From positions 1 to 12,368 of the forward strand of contig JAEWHQ010000247.1 of the NCBI GenBank assembly GCA_023387715.1: 12,368 nucleotides of DNA. Reading direction: 5' to 3'. This document shows, piece by piece, positions 1-6,962 of the stretch. The notes beneath the pieces were generated by a model, which ran no database searches, had not been told where the DNA came from, and saw nothing but the letters and a program-made list of their open reading frames with translations. Source of the stretch: Pseudomonadota bacterium (lineage in GTDB: Bacteria; Pseudomonadota; Alphaproteobacteria; Rhizobiales; Rhizobiaceae). The translations under genes were made by a program, and so were the position numbers. Position 1 is the stretch's first letter; every line of letters begins with the position of its first letter.

Positions 1-13
1 GTGGAGTTCATGG

Positions 14-1066
14 ATGTCCGTTAAGGACACGAAAAGAGGCTTTTCATTTAAAGAAGCTGATATAGACAGCACCATTCTTTTTAAAAGCATCTGGCGCAAT
101 TCATATCTGATTATTGGTGGCGCAGTCTTAATGGGGCTGATAGCTTGGGTTGTCTGCTATTGGATCTATCCGGAAGCTTTGATCGTGGCGAGCCGTAACA
201 GCGGGACATCCCATGCCGTTTTATCGTTTAAGATTATCAGTGCCTGTTGTGTCAGCGGCGTCTTATTAATTTCCAGCATGGTGATTTTGTCTGAGCTGAT
301 GAGCGGGCGCGCACTGATTGCACCTTTTGTTGAGCAGAAAAATGTGGTTGAAGATGAACCACATGAGATAATGCCAGATACACCCGTTGTGGCAAAGCGT
401 GATGAAGATAGTTTAATGCGTGAAGAACAATCAGACCTTAAACCAGTCCAGACCATGTCTGATATGCAGCCAGCCTTGGAAAAATTTGAAAATCACTATC
501 TGGTCAATGTTTTTGCCCGTGCATTGCATCATTTGGAAATAAGCCGGATTTTGGCGATCTCTCCTGAAGGCGATAATGGCGCGGTTGTAACGCTTGAACT
601 GGTGCGTGAACTTGCCGATCGTGGCTCCCGCGTAATTCTCGTTGATATGACCGGCACGGGGGCTGTCAGCGCCACCATGCTGGATGGTCATTATGAGGCA
701 GGGATAACCGATCTTCTGGTTGGTCGCGTGCGCTTTGCCGATGCTATCCATGCCGATCATTATTCTGATGCCCATGTGATGCCGCTTGGCTCGACCGATC
801 CGTCGCAGGCCATGAAGAATGAAAAAGATTTAAGCCTGATTATCGGTGCGCTAGAAACGGTTTACGATCTTGTTGTGCTGGAATGCGGGCCGACATGGGC
901 AGAAGATATTACCGCTCTGGTTACCCATAAAACGCAAATCGCGCTCACGGCTTATGATCGTGAACGCGAAGAAATTGCCAAGCATGCACATGATTTAAGC
1001 CAGAATGGCTATGGAACATTCATCCATCTGCGCGTGAGCGAGGCGGCTGAGCCATCCACCAGATGA
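14..1066 (+). CDS. Wzz/ExoP-like polysaccharide co-polymerase with degenerate BY-kinase domain
   Basis: A 350-residue inner-membrane protein that looks like a shortened member of the Wzz/ExoP family (chain-length regulators fused to a bacterial tyrosine kinase). An N-terminal segment, ADIDSTILFKSIWRN (15-29), leads into TM1 (about 31-55). TM2 (about 74-95) ends in ELMSGRAL, the family's usual junction to the cytoplasmic part. Only about 20 residues separate the two segments, whereas ExoP-type proteins carry a periplasmic domain of several hundred residues. After a charged linker, residues 175-340 resemble a CpsD-like P-loop fold: the Walker A position reads SPEGDNGAVV, without the GK[ST] lysine; the Walker A' position reads VILVDMTGTG; the Walker B position reads DLVVLE. 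There is no C-terminal tyrosine cluster. ATG 14 has GGAG seven bases upstream, although the frame is open to the window edge. Kinase activity is unlikely; a scaffold or relic role is inferred. Confidence 0.68.
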   Translation: MSVKDTKRGFSFKEADIDSTILFKSIWRNSYLIIGGAVLMGLIAWVVCYWIYPEALIVASRNSGTSHAVLSFKIISACCVSGVLLISSMVILSELMSGRALIAPFVEQKNVVEDEPHEIMPDTPVVAKRDEDSLMREEQSDLKPVQTMSDMQPALEKFENHYLVNVFARALHHLEISRILAISPEGDNGAVVTLELVRELADRGSRVILVDMTGTGAVSATMLDGHYEAGITDLLVGRVRFADAIHADHYSDAHVMPLGSTDPSQAMKNEKDLSLIIGALETVYDLVVLECGPTWAEDITALVTHKTQIALTAYDREREEIAKHAHDLSQNGYGTFIHLRVSEAAEPSTR

Positions 1067-1241
1067 TGCCCATTGCCGGAACAATCCAGAGCAATCCGGT
1101 GACTGCGAAATAAAGCAAATGAACCCATACGCTGGCATCACCTAAATGAGCCACAGCGATGATCGTTGCCAGCAGCGCATAAATAATGACGAGCGAAACC
1201 AGTAAAAAAGTTCCGATCAGTTTTTTCAAACGCACTGGCAA
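1020..1241 (-). CDS. DUF2842 family small membrane protein
   Basis: A 73-residue protein with two hydrophobic segments (about 8-31 and 39-63) joined by a short loop, ending in a basic tail. The size, the two-helix layout and the tryptophan-rich second helix (LLWIVPAMGIIWWM) match the DUF2842 family of alphaproteobacterial membrane proteins, whose function is unknown. The start is TTG at 1241, chosen because GGAGAG lies five bases upstream and no in-frame ATG is near; a GTG two codons later is the alternative. A TATAAT-like element lies about 30 bases further upstream. The last 47 bases overlap the 3' end of the Wzz-like gene on the other strand. It is divergent from ctaA. Confidence 0.75.
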   Translation of the reverse strand: MPVRLKKLIGTFLLVSLVIIYALLATIIAVAHLGDASVWVHLLYFAVTGLLWIVPAMGIIWWMAQPPRSRADG

Positions 1242-1270
1242 TGTTTCTCTCCCAAAATCAATATTGCACT

Positions 1271-1276
1271 ATTATA
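1271..1276 (-). promoter_or_regulatory. Candidate -10 element for the DUF2842 gene
   Basis: Read on the minus strand this is a perfect TATAAT, about 30 bases upstream of the TTG start at 1241. I find no convincing -35 hexamer at the right distance, so this is only a candidate. Confidence 0.3.
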
Positions 1277-1527
1277 GCGTGACCAGCTTATAATGATAGT
1301 AATATCAAGAGTACAGCGGCAGCTTGGATCAAGTGACGTGCCTATCTGTCGCGCGTTACTCTCTTGTCAGTCTCAATTTGATTTGTCATTGATCCTTACA
1401 TGTTTACGCGCAATGCAAAAATGCGCTAAAGATCATGTGCGGGAATTTTACCTTAAGTGATGAAAATTGCTTCATAATTAACATTCATACGCTCATCGGC
1501 CACTTGCTGTGGGTACAGGGTTTTAAA

Positions 1528-2607
1528 ATGAAAACTGCTTCGATGCCGGACTATTATCATCAGCCTGACGGCGCAGGTTTAACCGAAAAACAGCGCCGTG
1601 ACCGCAACCTCGTGAAATACTGGCTCTATGCAGTTTTTGTCGTGCTGATTGCCATTGTTATGGTGGGCGGTGCCACCCGTATGACCGGCTCAGGCCTTTC
1701 TATCACAGAATGGAAGCCGATCCATGGTGTTATCCCGCCGCTCAATCATGCGGAATGGATTGAAGAGTTTGAAAAATATCGCCAGATCCCGCAATATGAG
1801 CAAATTAACAAAGGCATGAGCCTTTACGAATTTCAGTATATTTTCTGGTGGGAATGGGCGCATCGTATGCTGGCGCGTTTTGTCGGCTTTCTGGTTGCCA
1901 TTCCATTGATCTTTTTCTGGGTCAGCGGTCGCCTGCAAGGTGGCCTTAAATCCAGTATGCTTGGCATTCTGGCACTTGGTGCATTGCAAGGTGCAATTGG
2001 CTGGTGGATGGTCGCTTCGGGTTTAAGCGTTTTGACCCATGTCAGCCAATATCGTCTGGCCGTTCATTTAACTATGGCGTGCCTCATTATCACCGCCGTC
2101 TTTTATGTGGCGCGGGGGCTGGTTGAATATACGGAAAATAAAGCGCAACGTAATATTCAGCGCTTTGCCGGCTGGTTGGTTTTTGCGGTTTTGGTGCAGA
2201 TTTATCTCGGCGGTCTGGTTGCAGGCCTTCATGCAGGTCTCACCTTTAATACGTGGCCGCTGATGGATGGTGCAATCATCCCGTCTGATCTTTTCAGCCA
2301 GTCACCATTATGGCGCAATATTTTTGAAAATCCGAAAACCGTTCAGTTCATTCATCGTATGGTGGCTTATACGGTGCTGCTTTTGGCTGTTTTACATGCA
2401 GTGCAGGTTGCCCGCCATGCAAGCGGCACAACGCATGCCAGGCGCGCTATGGTGCTGACAGCACTGGTTCTCGTGCAGGCAGCCATCGGGATTGCAACAT
2501 TGCTGACCATGGTGCCACTGCACTGGGGGCTGTTGCATCAAGGCTTTGCGTTGGTTGTGCTGGCCTTTGCGGTTGCGCATTGGCGCGCAAGCAAAGGCGC
2601 TTATTGA
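1528..2607 (+). CDS. ctaA: Heme A synthase (Cox15/CtaA)
   Basis: Integral membrane enzyme that oxidises the C8 methyl group of heme O to a formyl group, giving heme A for aa3-type cytochrome oxidase. The 359-residue product has about eight hydrophobic segments. It carries the signature [20 protein letters not shown] and the conserved heme-ligand and catalytic positions: E109 and H112 (EWAHRM), H171 and H180, H276 (FIHRM), and H332 and H337 (LHWGLLHQG). This is the alphaproteobacterial/mitochondrial Cox15 type. The frame is open from 1435, but ATG 1528 gives the usual family length, and the upstream 31 codons look unlike Cox15 N-termini. The Shine-Dalgarno before 1528 is weak (AGGG). The gene stands alone; its stop is four bases from the stop of the convergent phosphotransferase gene, with no terminator hairpin between them. 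Confidence 0.93.
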   Translation: MKTASMPDYYHQPDGAGLTEKQRRDRNLVKYWLYAVFVVLIAIVMVGGATRMTGSGLSITEWKPIHGVIPPLNHAEWIEEFEKYRQIPQYEQINKGMSLYEFQYIFWWEWAHRMLARFVGFLVAIPLIFFWVSGRLQGGLKSSMLGILALGALQGAIGWWMVASGLSVLTHVSQYRLAVHLTMACLIITAVFYVARGLVEYTENKAQRNIQRFAGWLVFAVLVQIYLGGLVAGLHAGLTFNTWPLMDGAIIPSDLFSQSPLWRNIFENPKTVQFIHRMVAYTVLLLAVLHAVQVARHASGTTHARRAMVLTALVLVQAAIGIATLLTMVPLHWGLLHQGFALVVLAFAVAHWRASKGAY

Positions 2608-2611
2608 TTTT

Positions 2612-3457
2612 TTAAAAACAATGGTTGCGGCTGTCTAAAATGGTATTCGCAACCATAAGCTCTTCAGCTTCATCGGCATCATTGCCATCTTCGGCGTGCC
2701 AGCTGGCTGATAAGGCACCGTAAATCACCGCATAATCCAAAATATGACGCGGTGATTGATTGAGTGCTTTGGCAAAGCTTTCTGCCATATTTCCAATGCG
2801 TTTCGGATCCGCTGTTAAATCAGTCTGATTAAGCGGATTATAAAACATATTGGCTGTATCAAACCCCATATCGCCATAAAGACCTTTAGGATCAATCACC
2901 AGCCAGCCACGCTTGCTCAGCATGATGTTTTCATGATGAATATCACCATGCAATACACGTAAATTCTGCTGTTTGCCAAGCAGGCTCTCAACCATCGTTG
3001 CAGCCTTGATATAAAAACTGTCAGGCTTGCTTAAATAGTCGCTACGAGCTTTCTCAAAGAGACTTTGAAACCGATCACGCAATGGCTGTAATTGCGATGG
3101 GGCTGGTTTGTTAGAGTGTGCCAGCAGCTCTTTGATGACTTCAGCAGCGATAGCTGTGGCGTCACTATCAGACTGCTCAGTAATGACCTGTTTTAAGGTT
3201 TTGTCGCTCGCATATTCCAAAAGCATTTGTCTGCCCTGAAAATCGAGCAGACGCACACAAGCCCCGCCATTATGCCAGCGCAGATAGTGGGCGCCGCGGA
3301 GCTCGTCTTCATTATCGTCAAAGATTTTGATCTCTTTGACGATGGCAATCTCATCATTCAGGAGCCGGACTTGCCAAATGAAACTACTAAAAGTTTCAAC
3401 CAGAAGTGCGTGCTCCTGAATAGTCCAGTCTTGCGGGAAGGCTGGGGTAATCATCAT
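2612..3457 (-). CDS. APH(6)/StrB-like aminoglycoside or hydroxyurea phosphotransferase family protein
   Basis: A 281-residue kinase-like protein of the APH_6_hur family, which includes streptomycin 6-kinase. Visible motifs are a probable ATP-binding lysine (K41 in AIVKEIK), the family segment GACVRLLDFQGRQMLLEYA (65-83), the catalytic loop VLHGDIHHENIM (168-179, with D172 and N177) and the metal-binding aspartate D189 in VIDPKGLYGD. The ATG follows the argC stop codon directly, with no bases between, so translational coupling with argC is likely; a second ATG follows immediately. Nothing mobile flanks it, so it looks like a resident chromosomal gene. The physiological substrate is unknown and should not be assumed to be an antibiotic. 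Confidence 0.85.
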   Translation of the reverse strand: MMITPAFPQDWTIQEHALLVETFSSFIWQVRLLNDEIAIVKEIKIFDDNEDELRGAHYLRWHNGGACVRLLDFQGRQMLLEYASDKTLKQVITEQSDSDATAIAAEVIKELLAHSNKPAPSQLQPLRDRFQSLFEKARSDYLSKPDSFYIKAATMVESLLGKQQNLRVLHGDIHHENIMLSKRGWLVIDPKGLYGDMGFDTANMFYNPLNQTDLTADPKRIGNMAESFAKALNQSPRHILDYAVIYGALSASWHAEDGNDADEAEELMVANTILDSRNHCF

Positions 3458-4387
3458 TTAGCTCAGCATCAGATCCATATTCTGGACAGCTGCTCCGGAT
3501 GCGCCTTTGCCAAGATTATCAAGCACAGCAACGAGGTTGACTTCACCGTCGCCTTCGGTGCCGAAGACATAAAGCTTCATGCCGTCAGTGCCGGCAAGTT
3601 CTTCTGCATCAATGCGTCCGGCATGGGCGCTTTCTTCGAGCGGGACAACGCGAACGATATCCTGACCTACATAGTGAGCGGTGAGGGCTTCATGAATGCT
3701 TTTCAGTGAAGCTTTACCCTGCATCTGGTCAAGGAAAAGCGGAATCTGAACAATCATGCCTTGTGCAAAGCGGCCAACGCTCGGGCTGAAGATAGGGCGC
3801 TTTTCCAAGCGGCCATGCATCTGCAATTCAGGTACATGCTTGTGGCGCAGCGTCGTGCCATAAAGGAAATTATTAGCGCTGATATGTTCCGGATTATTCG
3901 GGTCTTCCATCTGGGCAATCATCTGCTTGCCGCCACCGGTATAGCCGGAAACAGCATTGACGCTGATGGCATGATCGGAGCCAAGAAGGCCAGCATCACG
4001 CAAAGGACGCACGAGGGCAATCGCGCCGGTCGGATAGCAACCAGGATTTGCTACAAGGCGCGCAGACTTGATGCGCTCACGCTGTGCTTTTTCCAGCTCG
4101 GCAAAACCATAAGCCCAGTCGGCATGGATACGGTGCGCGGTCGATGTATCAATAATGCGTGTATCATTATGGCCATGCAAAAGGCTGACTGCCTCTCTTG
4201 AGGCATCATCAGGCAGGCAAAGAATGGCAATGTCGGCAGCGCGCAGATAATCAGCGCGCATATCCTTGTTGCGGCGTTCTTCTTCGGGAATCGAAATAAC
4301 TTCAAGATCGGTGCGGCCAGCCAGTCGGGTGCGGATCTGCAAGCCGGTTGTGCCATGTTCGCCATCAATGAAGATTTTCGGTTTCAT
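3458..4387 (-). CDS. argC: N-acetyl-gamma-glutamyl-phosphate reductase, type II
   Basis: Catalyses the NADPH-dependent reduction of N-acetyl-glutamyl-5-phosphate to the semialdehyde, the third step of arginine synthesis, in the cytosol. The 309-residue product is the short (type II) form. It begins [18 protein letters not shown] with the dinucleotide-binding glycine-rich loop. It has the catalytic cysteine C117 in [12 protein letters not shown], the segment [14 protein letters not shown], and a C-terminal family block ([19 protein letters not shown]). The frame is open ten codons further upstream, but ATG 4387 matches the family start and has AAGG and AGAAG upstream. The downstream phosphotransferase starts directly after the stop. 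The 220-bp AT-rich upstream region contains an imperfect hairpin and a direct repeat. Confidence 0.95.
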   Translation of the reverse strand: MKPKIFIDGEHGTTGLQIRTRLAGRTDLEVISIPEEERRNKDMRADYLRAADIAILCLPDDASREAVSLLHGHNDTRIIDTSTAHRIHADWAYGFAELEKAQRERIKSARLVANPGCYPTGAIALVRPLRDAGLLGSDHAISVNAVSGYTGGGKQMIAQMEDPNNPEHISANNFLYGTTLRHKHVPELQMHGRLEKRPIFSPSVGRFAQGMIVQIPLFLDQMQGKASLKSIHEALTAHYVGQDIVRVVPLEESAHAGRIDAEELAGTDGMKLYVFGTEGDGEVNLVAVLDNLGKGASGAAVQNMDLMLS

Positions 4388-4460
4388 TCTTCTTTGCCTT
4401 ATCTTTATAAATTTCAATTAGTTACGATTGTTTTCTTATAATTTAATTTAGAAAAACAAA

Positions 4461-4536
4461 CGCGATTATAAGGAGCAGCTTTGAGTCTGCAATTTCAGTC
4501 ATACAATATAATCATAGCACAATCATCGCGATTATA
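4461..4536. repeat. Ten-base direct repeat CGCGATTATA upstream of argC
   Basis: The sequence CGCGATTATA occurs at 4461-4470 and again at 4527-4536, 66 bases apart (centre to centre). The second copy overlaps the 8-base palindrome ATCGCGAT (4525-4532). The copies lie in the AT-rich gap between argC and the rpsI terminator, where the argC promoter must be. They could be binding sites for a regulator, or chance in AT-rich DNA. Confidence 0.4.
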
Positions 4537-4550
4537 TTCAATTTGTATGA
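4499..4550. repeat. Imperfect inverted repeat between rpsI and argC
   Basis: TCATACAA (4499-4506) is the reverse complement of TTGTATGA (4543-4550). Inside it, TATAATC (4507-4513) pairs with GATTATA (4530-4536). This gives 15 paired bases broken by one 6-base bulge (4537-4542) around a 16-base loop. There is no T-run on either side, so it is not a simple terminator. It could be an operator or a structured 5' leader of argC. Confidence 0.5.
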
Positions 4551-4610
4551 TTTCATTGGAGTGTCGTAAATAGTCGTTTTTGTATCTCTTTACCTTACGG
4601 CAAAACATAC

Positions 4611-4638
4611 AAAAAAAGCGGATCCGAAGACCCGCTTT
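4611..4638 (-). terminator. Rho-independent terminator of rplM-rpsI
   Basis: On the minus strand, AAAGCGGGTC and GATCCGCTTT form a 10-bp stem (one G-U pair) closed by the stable tetraloop TTCG. The stem is followed by seven Ts. It lies 22 bases downstream of the rpsI stop and separates the ribosomal operon from argC. Confidence 0.93.
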
Positions 4639-4660
4639 CTTGTCGAAGTCGAAAAGCGTA

Positions 4661-5134
4661 TTAGCGCTTCGAGAACTGGAAAGAACGACGGGCTTTCGCG
4701 CGACCGTACTTTTTACGTTCAACAACGCGGCTATCACGTGTAAGGAAGCCACCTTTTTTCAGCACTGCACGCAGACCTGGTTCGTAGTGGGTCAGAGCCT
4801 TGGAGATGCCGTGACGAACAGCACCGGCCTGACCGGACAACCCACCACCAGCAACGGTAGCGATAATGTCGAACTGGCCATTGCGGTTTGAAGCAACGAT
4901 TGGCTGCTGCAGGATCATCTGAAGCACTGGACGTGCGAAGTAAGCGGTAAAGTCTTTACCGTTTACAGTGATCTTGCCGCTGCCTGGCTTTACCCAAACG
5001 CGAGCTACAGCATCTTTACGCTTGCCGGTTGCATATGCACGGCCAAGTTTATCGAGCTTCTGTACATGAACCGGAGCTGCGGCTTCAGTTGCAACAACTG
5101 TGCCCAGATCTTCGAGCGAGTTTAGCTCAGCCAT
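4661..5134 (-). CDS. rpsI: 30S ribosomal protein S9
   Basis: Small-subunit ribosomal protein S9 (uS9), whose C-terminal tail reaches the P-site tRNA. The 157-residue product has the bacterial S9 core from about residue 33 ([18 protein letters not shown]). It also has the block [19 protein letters not shown] and the canonical basic tail ending RRSFQFSKR. The N-terminal extension of about 30 residues is usual in alphaproteobacteria. The ATG lies two bases after the rplM stop, so the pair is one transcript and probably translationally coupled. AAGGG about eleven bases upstream, inside rplM, is the likely ribosome-binding site. Confidence 0.98.
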   Translation of the reverse strand: MAELNSLEDLGTVVATEAAAPVHVQKLDKLGRAYATGKRKDAVARVWVKPGSGKITVNGKDFTAYFARPVLQMILQQPIVASNRNGQFDIIATVAGGGLSGQAGAVRHGISKALTHYEPGLRAVLKKGGFLTRDSRVVERKKYGRAKARRSFQFSKR

Positions 5135-5136
5135 GA

Positions 5137-5601
5137 TTATGCAATCCCTTTGTTCTTACGGTTCAGCGCGCCTACGTCGAGGACTTCAGGCTGCTGAGCT
5201 TCGTGCGGGTGGCTGGTGCCTGCATAAACACGCAGGTTCTTCATCTGACGACGACCGAGCGGGCCACGTGGAACCATACGTTCAACAGCCTTTTCGAATA
5301 CGCGCTCAGGGAAGCGGCCTTCAAGAATCTGGCGAGCTGTACGCTCTTTGATTCCGCCCGGATGGCCGGTATGCCAGTAGTATTTCTTGTCGGTATATTT
5401 CTTACCGGTGAATACAACCTTGTCAGCATTGATTACGATGACATTGTCACCATCATCAACGTGTGGGGTGAAGGTTGGCTTGTTCTTACCGCGCAGAATG
5501 TTGGCGACGATAGTGGCAAGACGACCAACGACGAGACCTTCGGCGTCAATCAAAATCCACTTCTTCTCAACTTCGGCTGGCTTCTGAGAGAAAGTTGCCA
5601 T
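5137..5601 (-). CDS. rplM: 50S ribosomal protein L13
   Basis: Large-subunit ribosomal protein L13 (uL13), first gene of the rplM-rpsI operon. The 154-residue product shows the family pattern: [18 protein letters not shown] at the N-terminus, the central [22 protein letters not shown], and the block [20 protein letters not shown]. The frame is open 34 codons further upstream, but those codons are unrelated to L13. ATG 5601 has AAGGA eight bases upstream. The 5' leader contains a 6-bp GC-rich hairpin just before the ribosome-binding site and a candidate promoter about 150 bases upstream. In enterobacteria this operon is autoregulated by one of its products; whether that holds here is unknown. 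Confidence 0.98.
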   Translation of the reverse strand: MATFSQKPAEVEKKWILIDAEGLVVGRLATIVANILRGKNKPTFTPHVDDGDNVIVINADKVVFTGKKYTDKKYYWHTGHPGGIKERTARQILEGRFPERVFEKAVERMVPRGPLGRRQMKNLRVYAGTSHPHEAQQPEVLDVGALNRKNKGIA

Positions 5602-5621
5602 AAAAGTTTTCCTTGGATAAT

Positions 5622-5638
5622 CCTTCCTGCATGGAAGG
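5622..5638 (-). promoter_or_regulatory. Leader hairpin upstream of rplM
   Basis: On the minus strand, CCTTCC and GGAAGG form a perfect 6-bp stem with a 5-base loop, ending 20 bases before the rplM start and 7 bases before the AAGGA ribosome-binding site. No T-run follows, so it is not a terminator. Its place suggests translational control of the ribosomal operon, but this is inference. Confidence 0.45.
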
Positions 5639-5730
5639 CATTTTTTGTTGCTTGTATTATGAGTGTTCCGGACGGAACCTTCACAACATAAACAAATGTG
5701 CAAAGTTAACCCTCACACATTCTGCGTGTC

Positions 5731-5759
5731 CCTTACACAACTCTTACAGGCACGTCAAG
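5731..5759 (-). promoter_or_regulatory. Candidate promoter of rplM-rpsI
   Basis: The minus strand reads CTTGACG at 5759-5753, a good match to the alphaproteobacterial -35 (CTTGAC). A weak -10 (GTAAGG or TGTAAG, about 5737-5731) lies 15-16 bases further on. The -35 is convincing; the -10 is not. Confidence 0.35.
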
Positions 5760-5815
5760 CGCATTAAAATGAGTACCTTTTAAATTATACAATAAAATCA
5801 ATGGTTTAATTTTAA

Positions 5816-5829
5816 GGTATTATAATACC
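5816..5829. repeat. AT-rich 14-bp perfect palindrome downstream of the thioesterase gene
   Basis: GGTATTATAATACC is its own reverse complement and lies seven bases beyond the stop of the thioesterase gene. On the minus strand it is followed by an AT-rich stretch without a clean T-run. It is at best a weak terminator; a protein-binding site is also possible. Confidence 0.4.
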
Positions 5830-5836
5830 CTATAAT

Positions 5837-6274
5837 TTATCGGCTTGGTGGTACGGAATATGTCGTCGTGGCATGGGCAATCAACGCGTCATGGCTATCT
5901 GTGATGAAAATATCAACGACAGCAAGGCGCTTACCAAGTTTAAGCAATCTGGCTTCGGCCTTCAATAAACCGGCCTCTGCTTTGCGTAAAAAATTGATAT
6001 TAAGATTGGTGGTGACAGCAAGTGCTACAGGGCCGATATGTGCCAATATCACCGCATAAGCACTGACATCTGCCAGCATAAAGAGTGAGGGGCCGGAAAC
6101 TGTATTGCCGGGGCGCAAATGTTTGGCGCTCGCATTCAATGTCATAACGGCGCGACCTGCATCAATTTCCGCCACATGATAATCGCGACCCGCTTCATGT
6201 AATTGCGGAAACTCGCGGCTTAAAAAATCTTCCAGCTCTGCCACGGACATGACGGGGGTTAAATTTGGCTGCAA
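5837..6274 (-). CDS. PaaI-family hotdog thioesterase
   Basis: A 145-residue protein with the single hotdog fold pattern of the PaaI/YbgC-like acyl-CoA thioesterases. The central region reads HLRPGNTVSGPSLFMLADVS (52-71), with the probable catalytic aspartate in LADVS. A second strand block follows (VALAVTTNLNINFLRKA). The usual HGG turn before the central helix is SGP here. The start is TTG 6274, supported by AGGGA nine bases upstream; ATG 6250 (MSVAELEDF) is the alternative but has no Shine-Dalgarno. It is divergent from the CoA-binding gene across a 76-bp gap. The acyl-CoA substrate cannot be read from the sequence. Confidence 0.82.
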   Translation of the reverse strand: MQPNLTPVMSVAELEDFLSREFPQLHEAGRDYHVAEIDAGRAVMTLNASAKHLRPGNTVSGPSLFMLADVSAYAVILAHIGPVALAVTTNLNINFLRKAEAGLLKAEARLLKLGKRLAVVDIFITDSHDALIAHATTTYSVPPSR

Positions 6275-6350
6275 TATTTTGTTTCCCTATTAAATATTTT
6301 ATCAAAACATGTCATATTCATTAAAGGATGCAAACCGTACTTAAGGGGTA

Positions 6351-6785
6351 ATGATGCATAACTATTTCAATGACAGCGATGCAGAATTGCGCGAGATTTT
6401 ATCGACCGTCAAAACCATTGCACTGCTTGGCGCATCCCCCAATGAAGACCGCCCAAGTTATCATGTCATGGAATTTCTGCTGCAAAAGGGCTATCGCGTT
6501 TTACCGGTTAATCCGGGGCAGGCAGGCAAAGAAATACTTGGCGCACCGGTTTATGCAAGTTTGGGCGATATTGCGGAACCGGTCGATATGGTGGAAGTTT
6601 TCCGTGCCTCCAATGCTGTGGCTGGCATTGTTGATGAGATTTTAAGTTTAAAAACACTGCCAAAAGTGCTTTGGACACAGCTTGGCGTGATCGATGAAGA
6701 CGCCGGAAAACGTGCCCATGATGCTGGGCTCAAAGTGGTCATGAACCGCTGTCCGGCAATTGAATATCCGCGTCTGATCGGCTGA
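6351..6785 (+). CDS. CoA-binding domain protein (YccU type)
   Basis: A 144-residue single-domain protein with the Rossmann-like fold shared with the N-terminal part of succinyl-CoA synthetase alpha. Visible motifs are TIALLGASPNEDRPSYHVM (about 22-40), the second strand VLPVNPG, PVDMVEVFR, the segment VLWTQLGV and the conserved end VVMNRCPAIEYPRL. Two ATG codons lie side by side (6351 and 6354). AAGGGG at 6343-6348 is better spaced for the second, so the protein may have 143 residues. The biological role of this family is unknown. It is followed by metY on the same strand after a 177-bp gap with a separate leader. Confidence 0.88.
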   Translation: MMHNYFNDSDAELREILSTVKTIALLGASPNEDRPSYHVMEFLLQKGYRVLPVNPGQAGKEILGAPVYASLGDIAEPVDMVEVFRASNAVAGIVDEILSLKTLPKVLWTQLGVIDEDAGKRAHDAGLKVVMNRCPAIEYPRLIG

Positions 6786-6891
6786 TTATACGCTTCACCA
6801 CCTTGATCCGGTTTTATTTTTTCAAAATCGCAATTTTTGAGAAAATATTTTGCTTAAATGCCCGCTTTCTAGCATCGGATCATTTGCTTTT

Positions 6892-6957
6892 TTATGGTTT
6901 ATCCATAAGTTCGCTACCAACAAAAACGGCATTGCGAATTTATTCGCCTATGGAGGG
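6892..6957 (+). promoter_or_regulatory. Structured leader of metY with alternative hairpins
   Basis: Hairpin I pairs TTATGG (6892-6897) with CCATAA (6903-6908) around a 5-base loop. Hairpin II pairs GCGAAT (6934-6939) with ATTCGC (6942-6947), just before the GGAGGG ribosome-binding site (6952-6957). A competing fold pairs TTCGC (6910-6914) with GCGAA (6934-6938) and CCATA (6903-6907) with TATGG (6949-6953), which covers the first two bases of the Shine-Dalgarno. The folds exclude each other, as in a translational switch. I do not see the conserved SAM-II bases. Function is inference. Confidence 0.4.
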
Positions 6958-6962
6958 ATTTA

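Noticed and set aside
1378..1395. FNR/FixK-type box upstream of ctaA
   Set aside because: TTGAT occurs twice (1378 and 1389) but as a direct repeat; the required ATCAA right half-site is absent.
1435..1527. N-terminal extension of heme A synthase from an upstream ATG
   Set aside because: The extra 31 residues do not look like Cox15, and starting at 1528 gives the usual family length.
2612..3457. Acquired antibiotic-resistance gene
   Set aside because: It resembles streptomycin kinases, but there are no IS elements, integron sites or base-composition shift, and it is coupled to argC. A resident gene is more likely.
3227..4201. Long open frames antisense to argC and the phosphotransferase gene
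   Set aside because: Both are on the strand opposite well-supported genes, with no family signal or ribosome-binding site; they mirror codon bias.
4388..4417. Ten-codon extension of ArgC
   Set aside because: Family members begin at the [13 protein letters not shown] start, and this stretch contains the ribosome-binding site for ATG 4387.
4481..4573. A 30-codon frame from TTG preceded by AAGGAG
   Set aside because: The spacing is good, but the peptide has no recognisable feature, it lies in AT-rich DNA overlapping the hairpin, and it starts with a rare codon. Chance is more likely.
5602..5703. N-terminal extension of L13
   Set aside because: The 34 extra codons are unlike any L13; ATG 5601 has a good ribosome-binding site and a canonical N-terminus. 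The region is the operon leader.
6870..6962. SAM-II riboswitch upstream of metY
   Set aside because: I looked for the conserved GATTTAACC, GTGATAAA and GCTAAAAAGG segments and did not find them. A covariance-model search would settle it.
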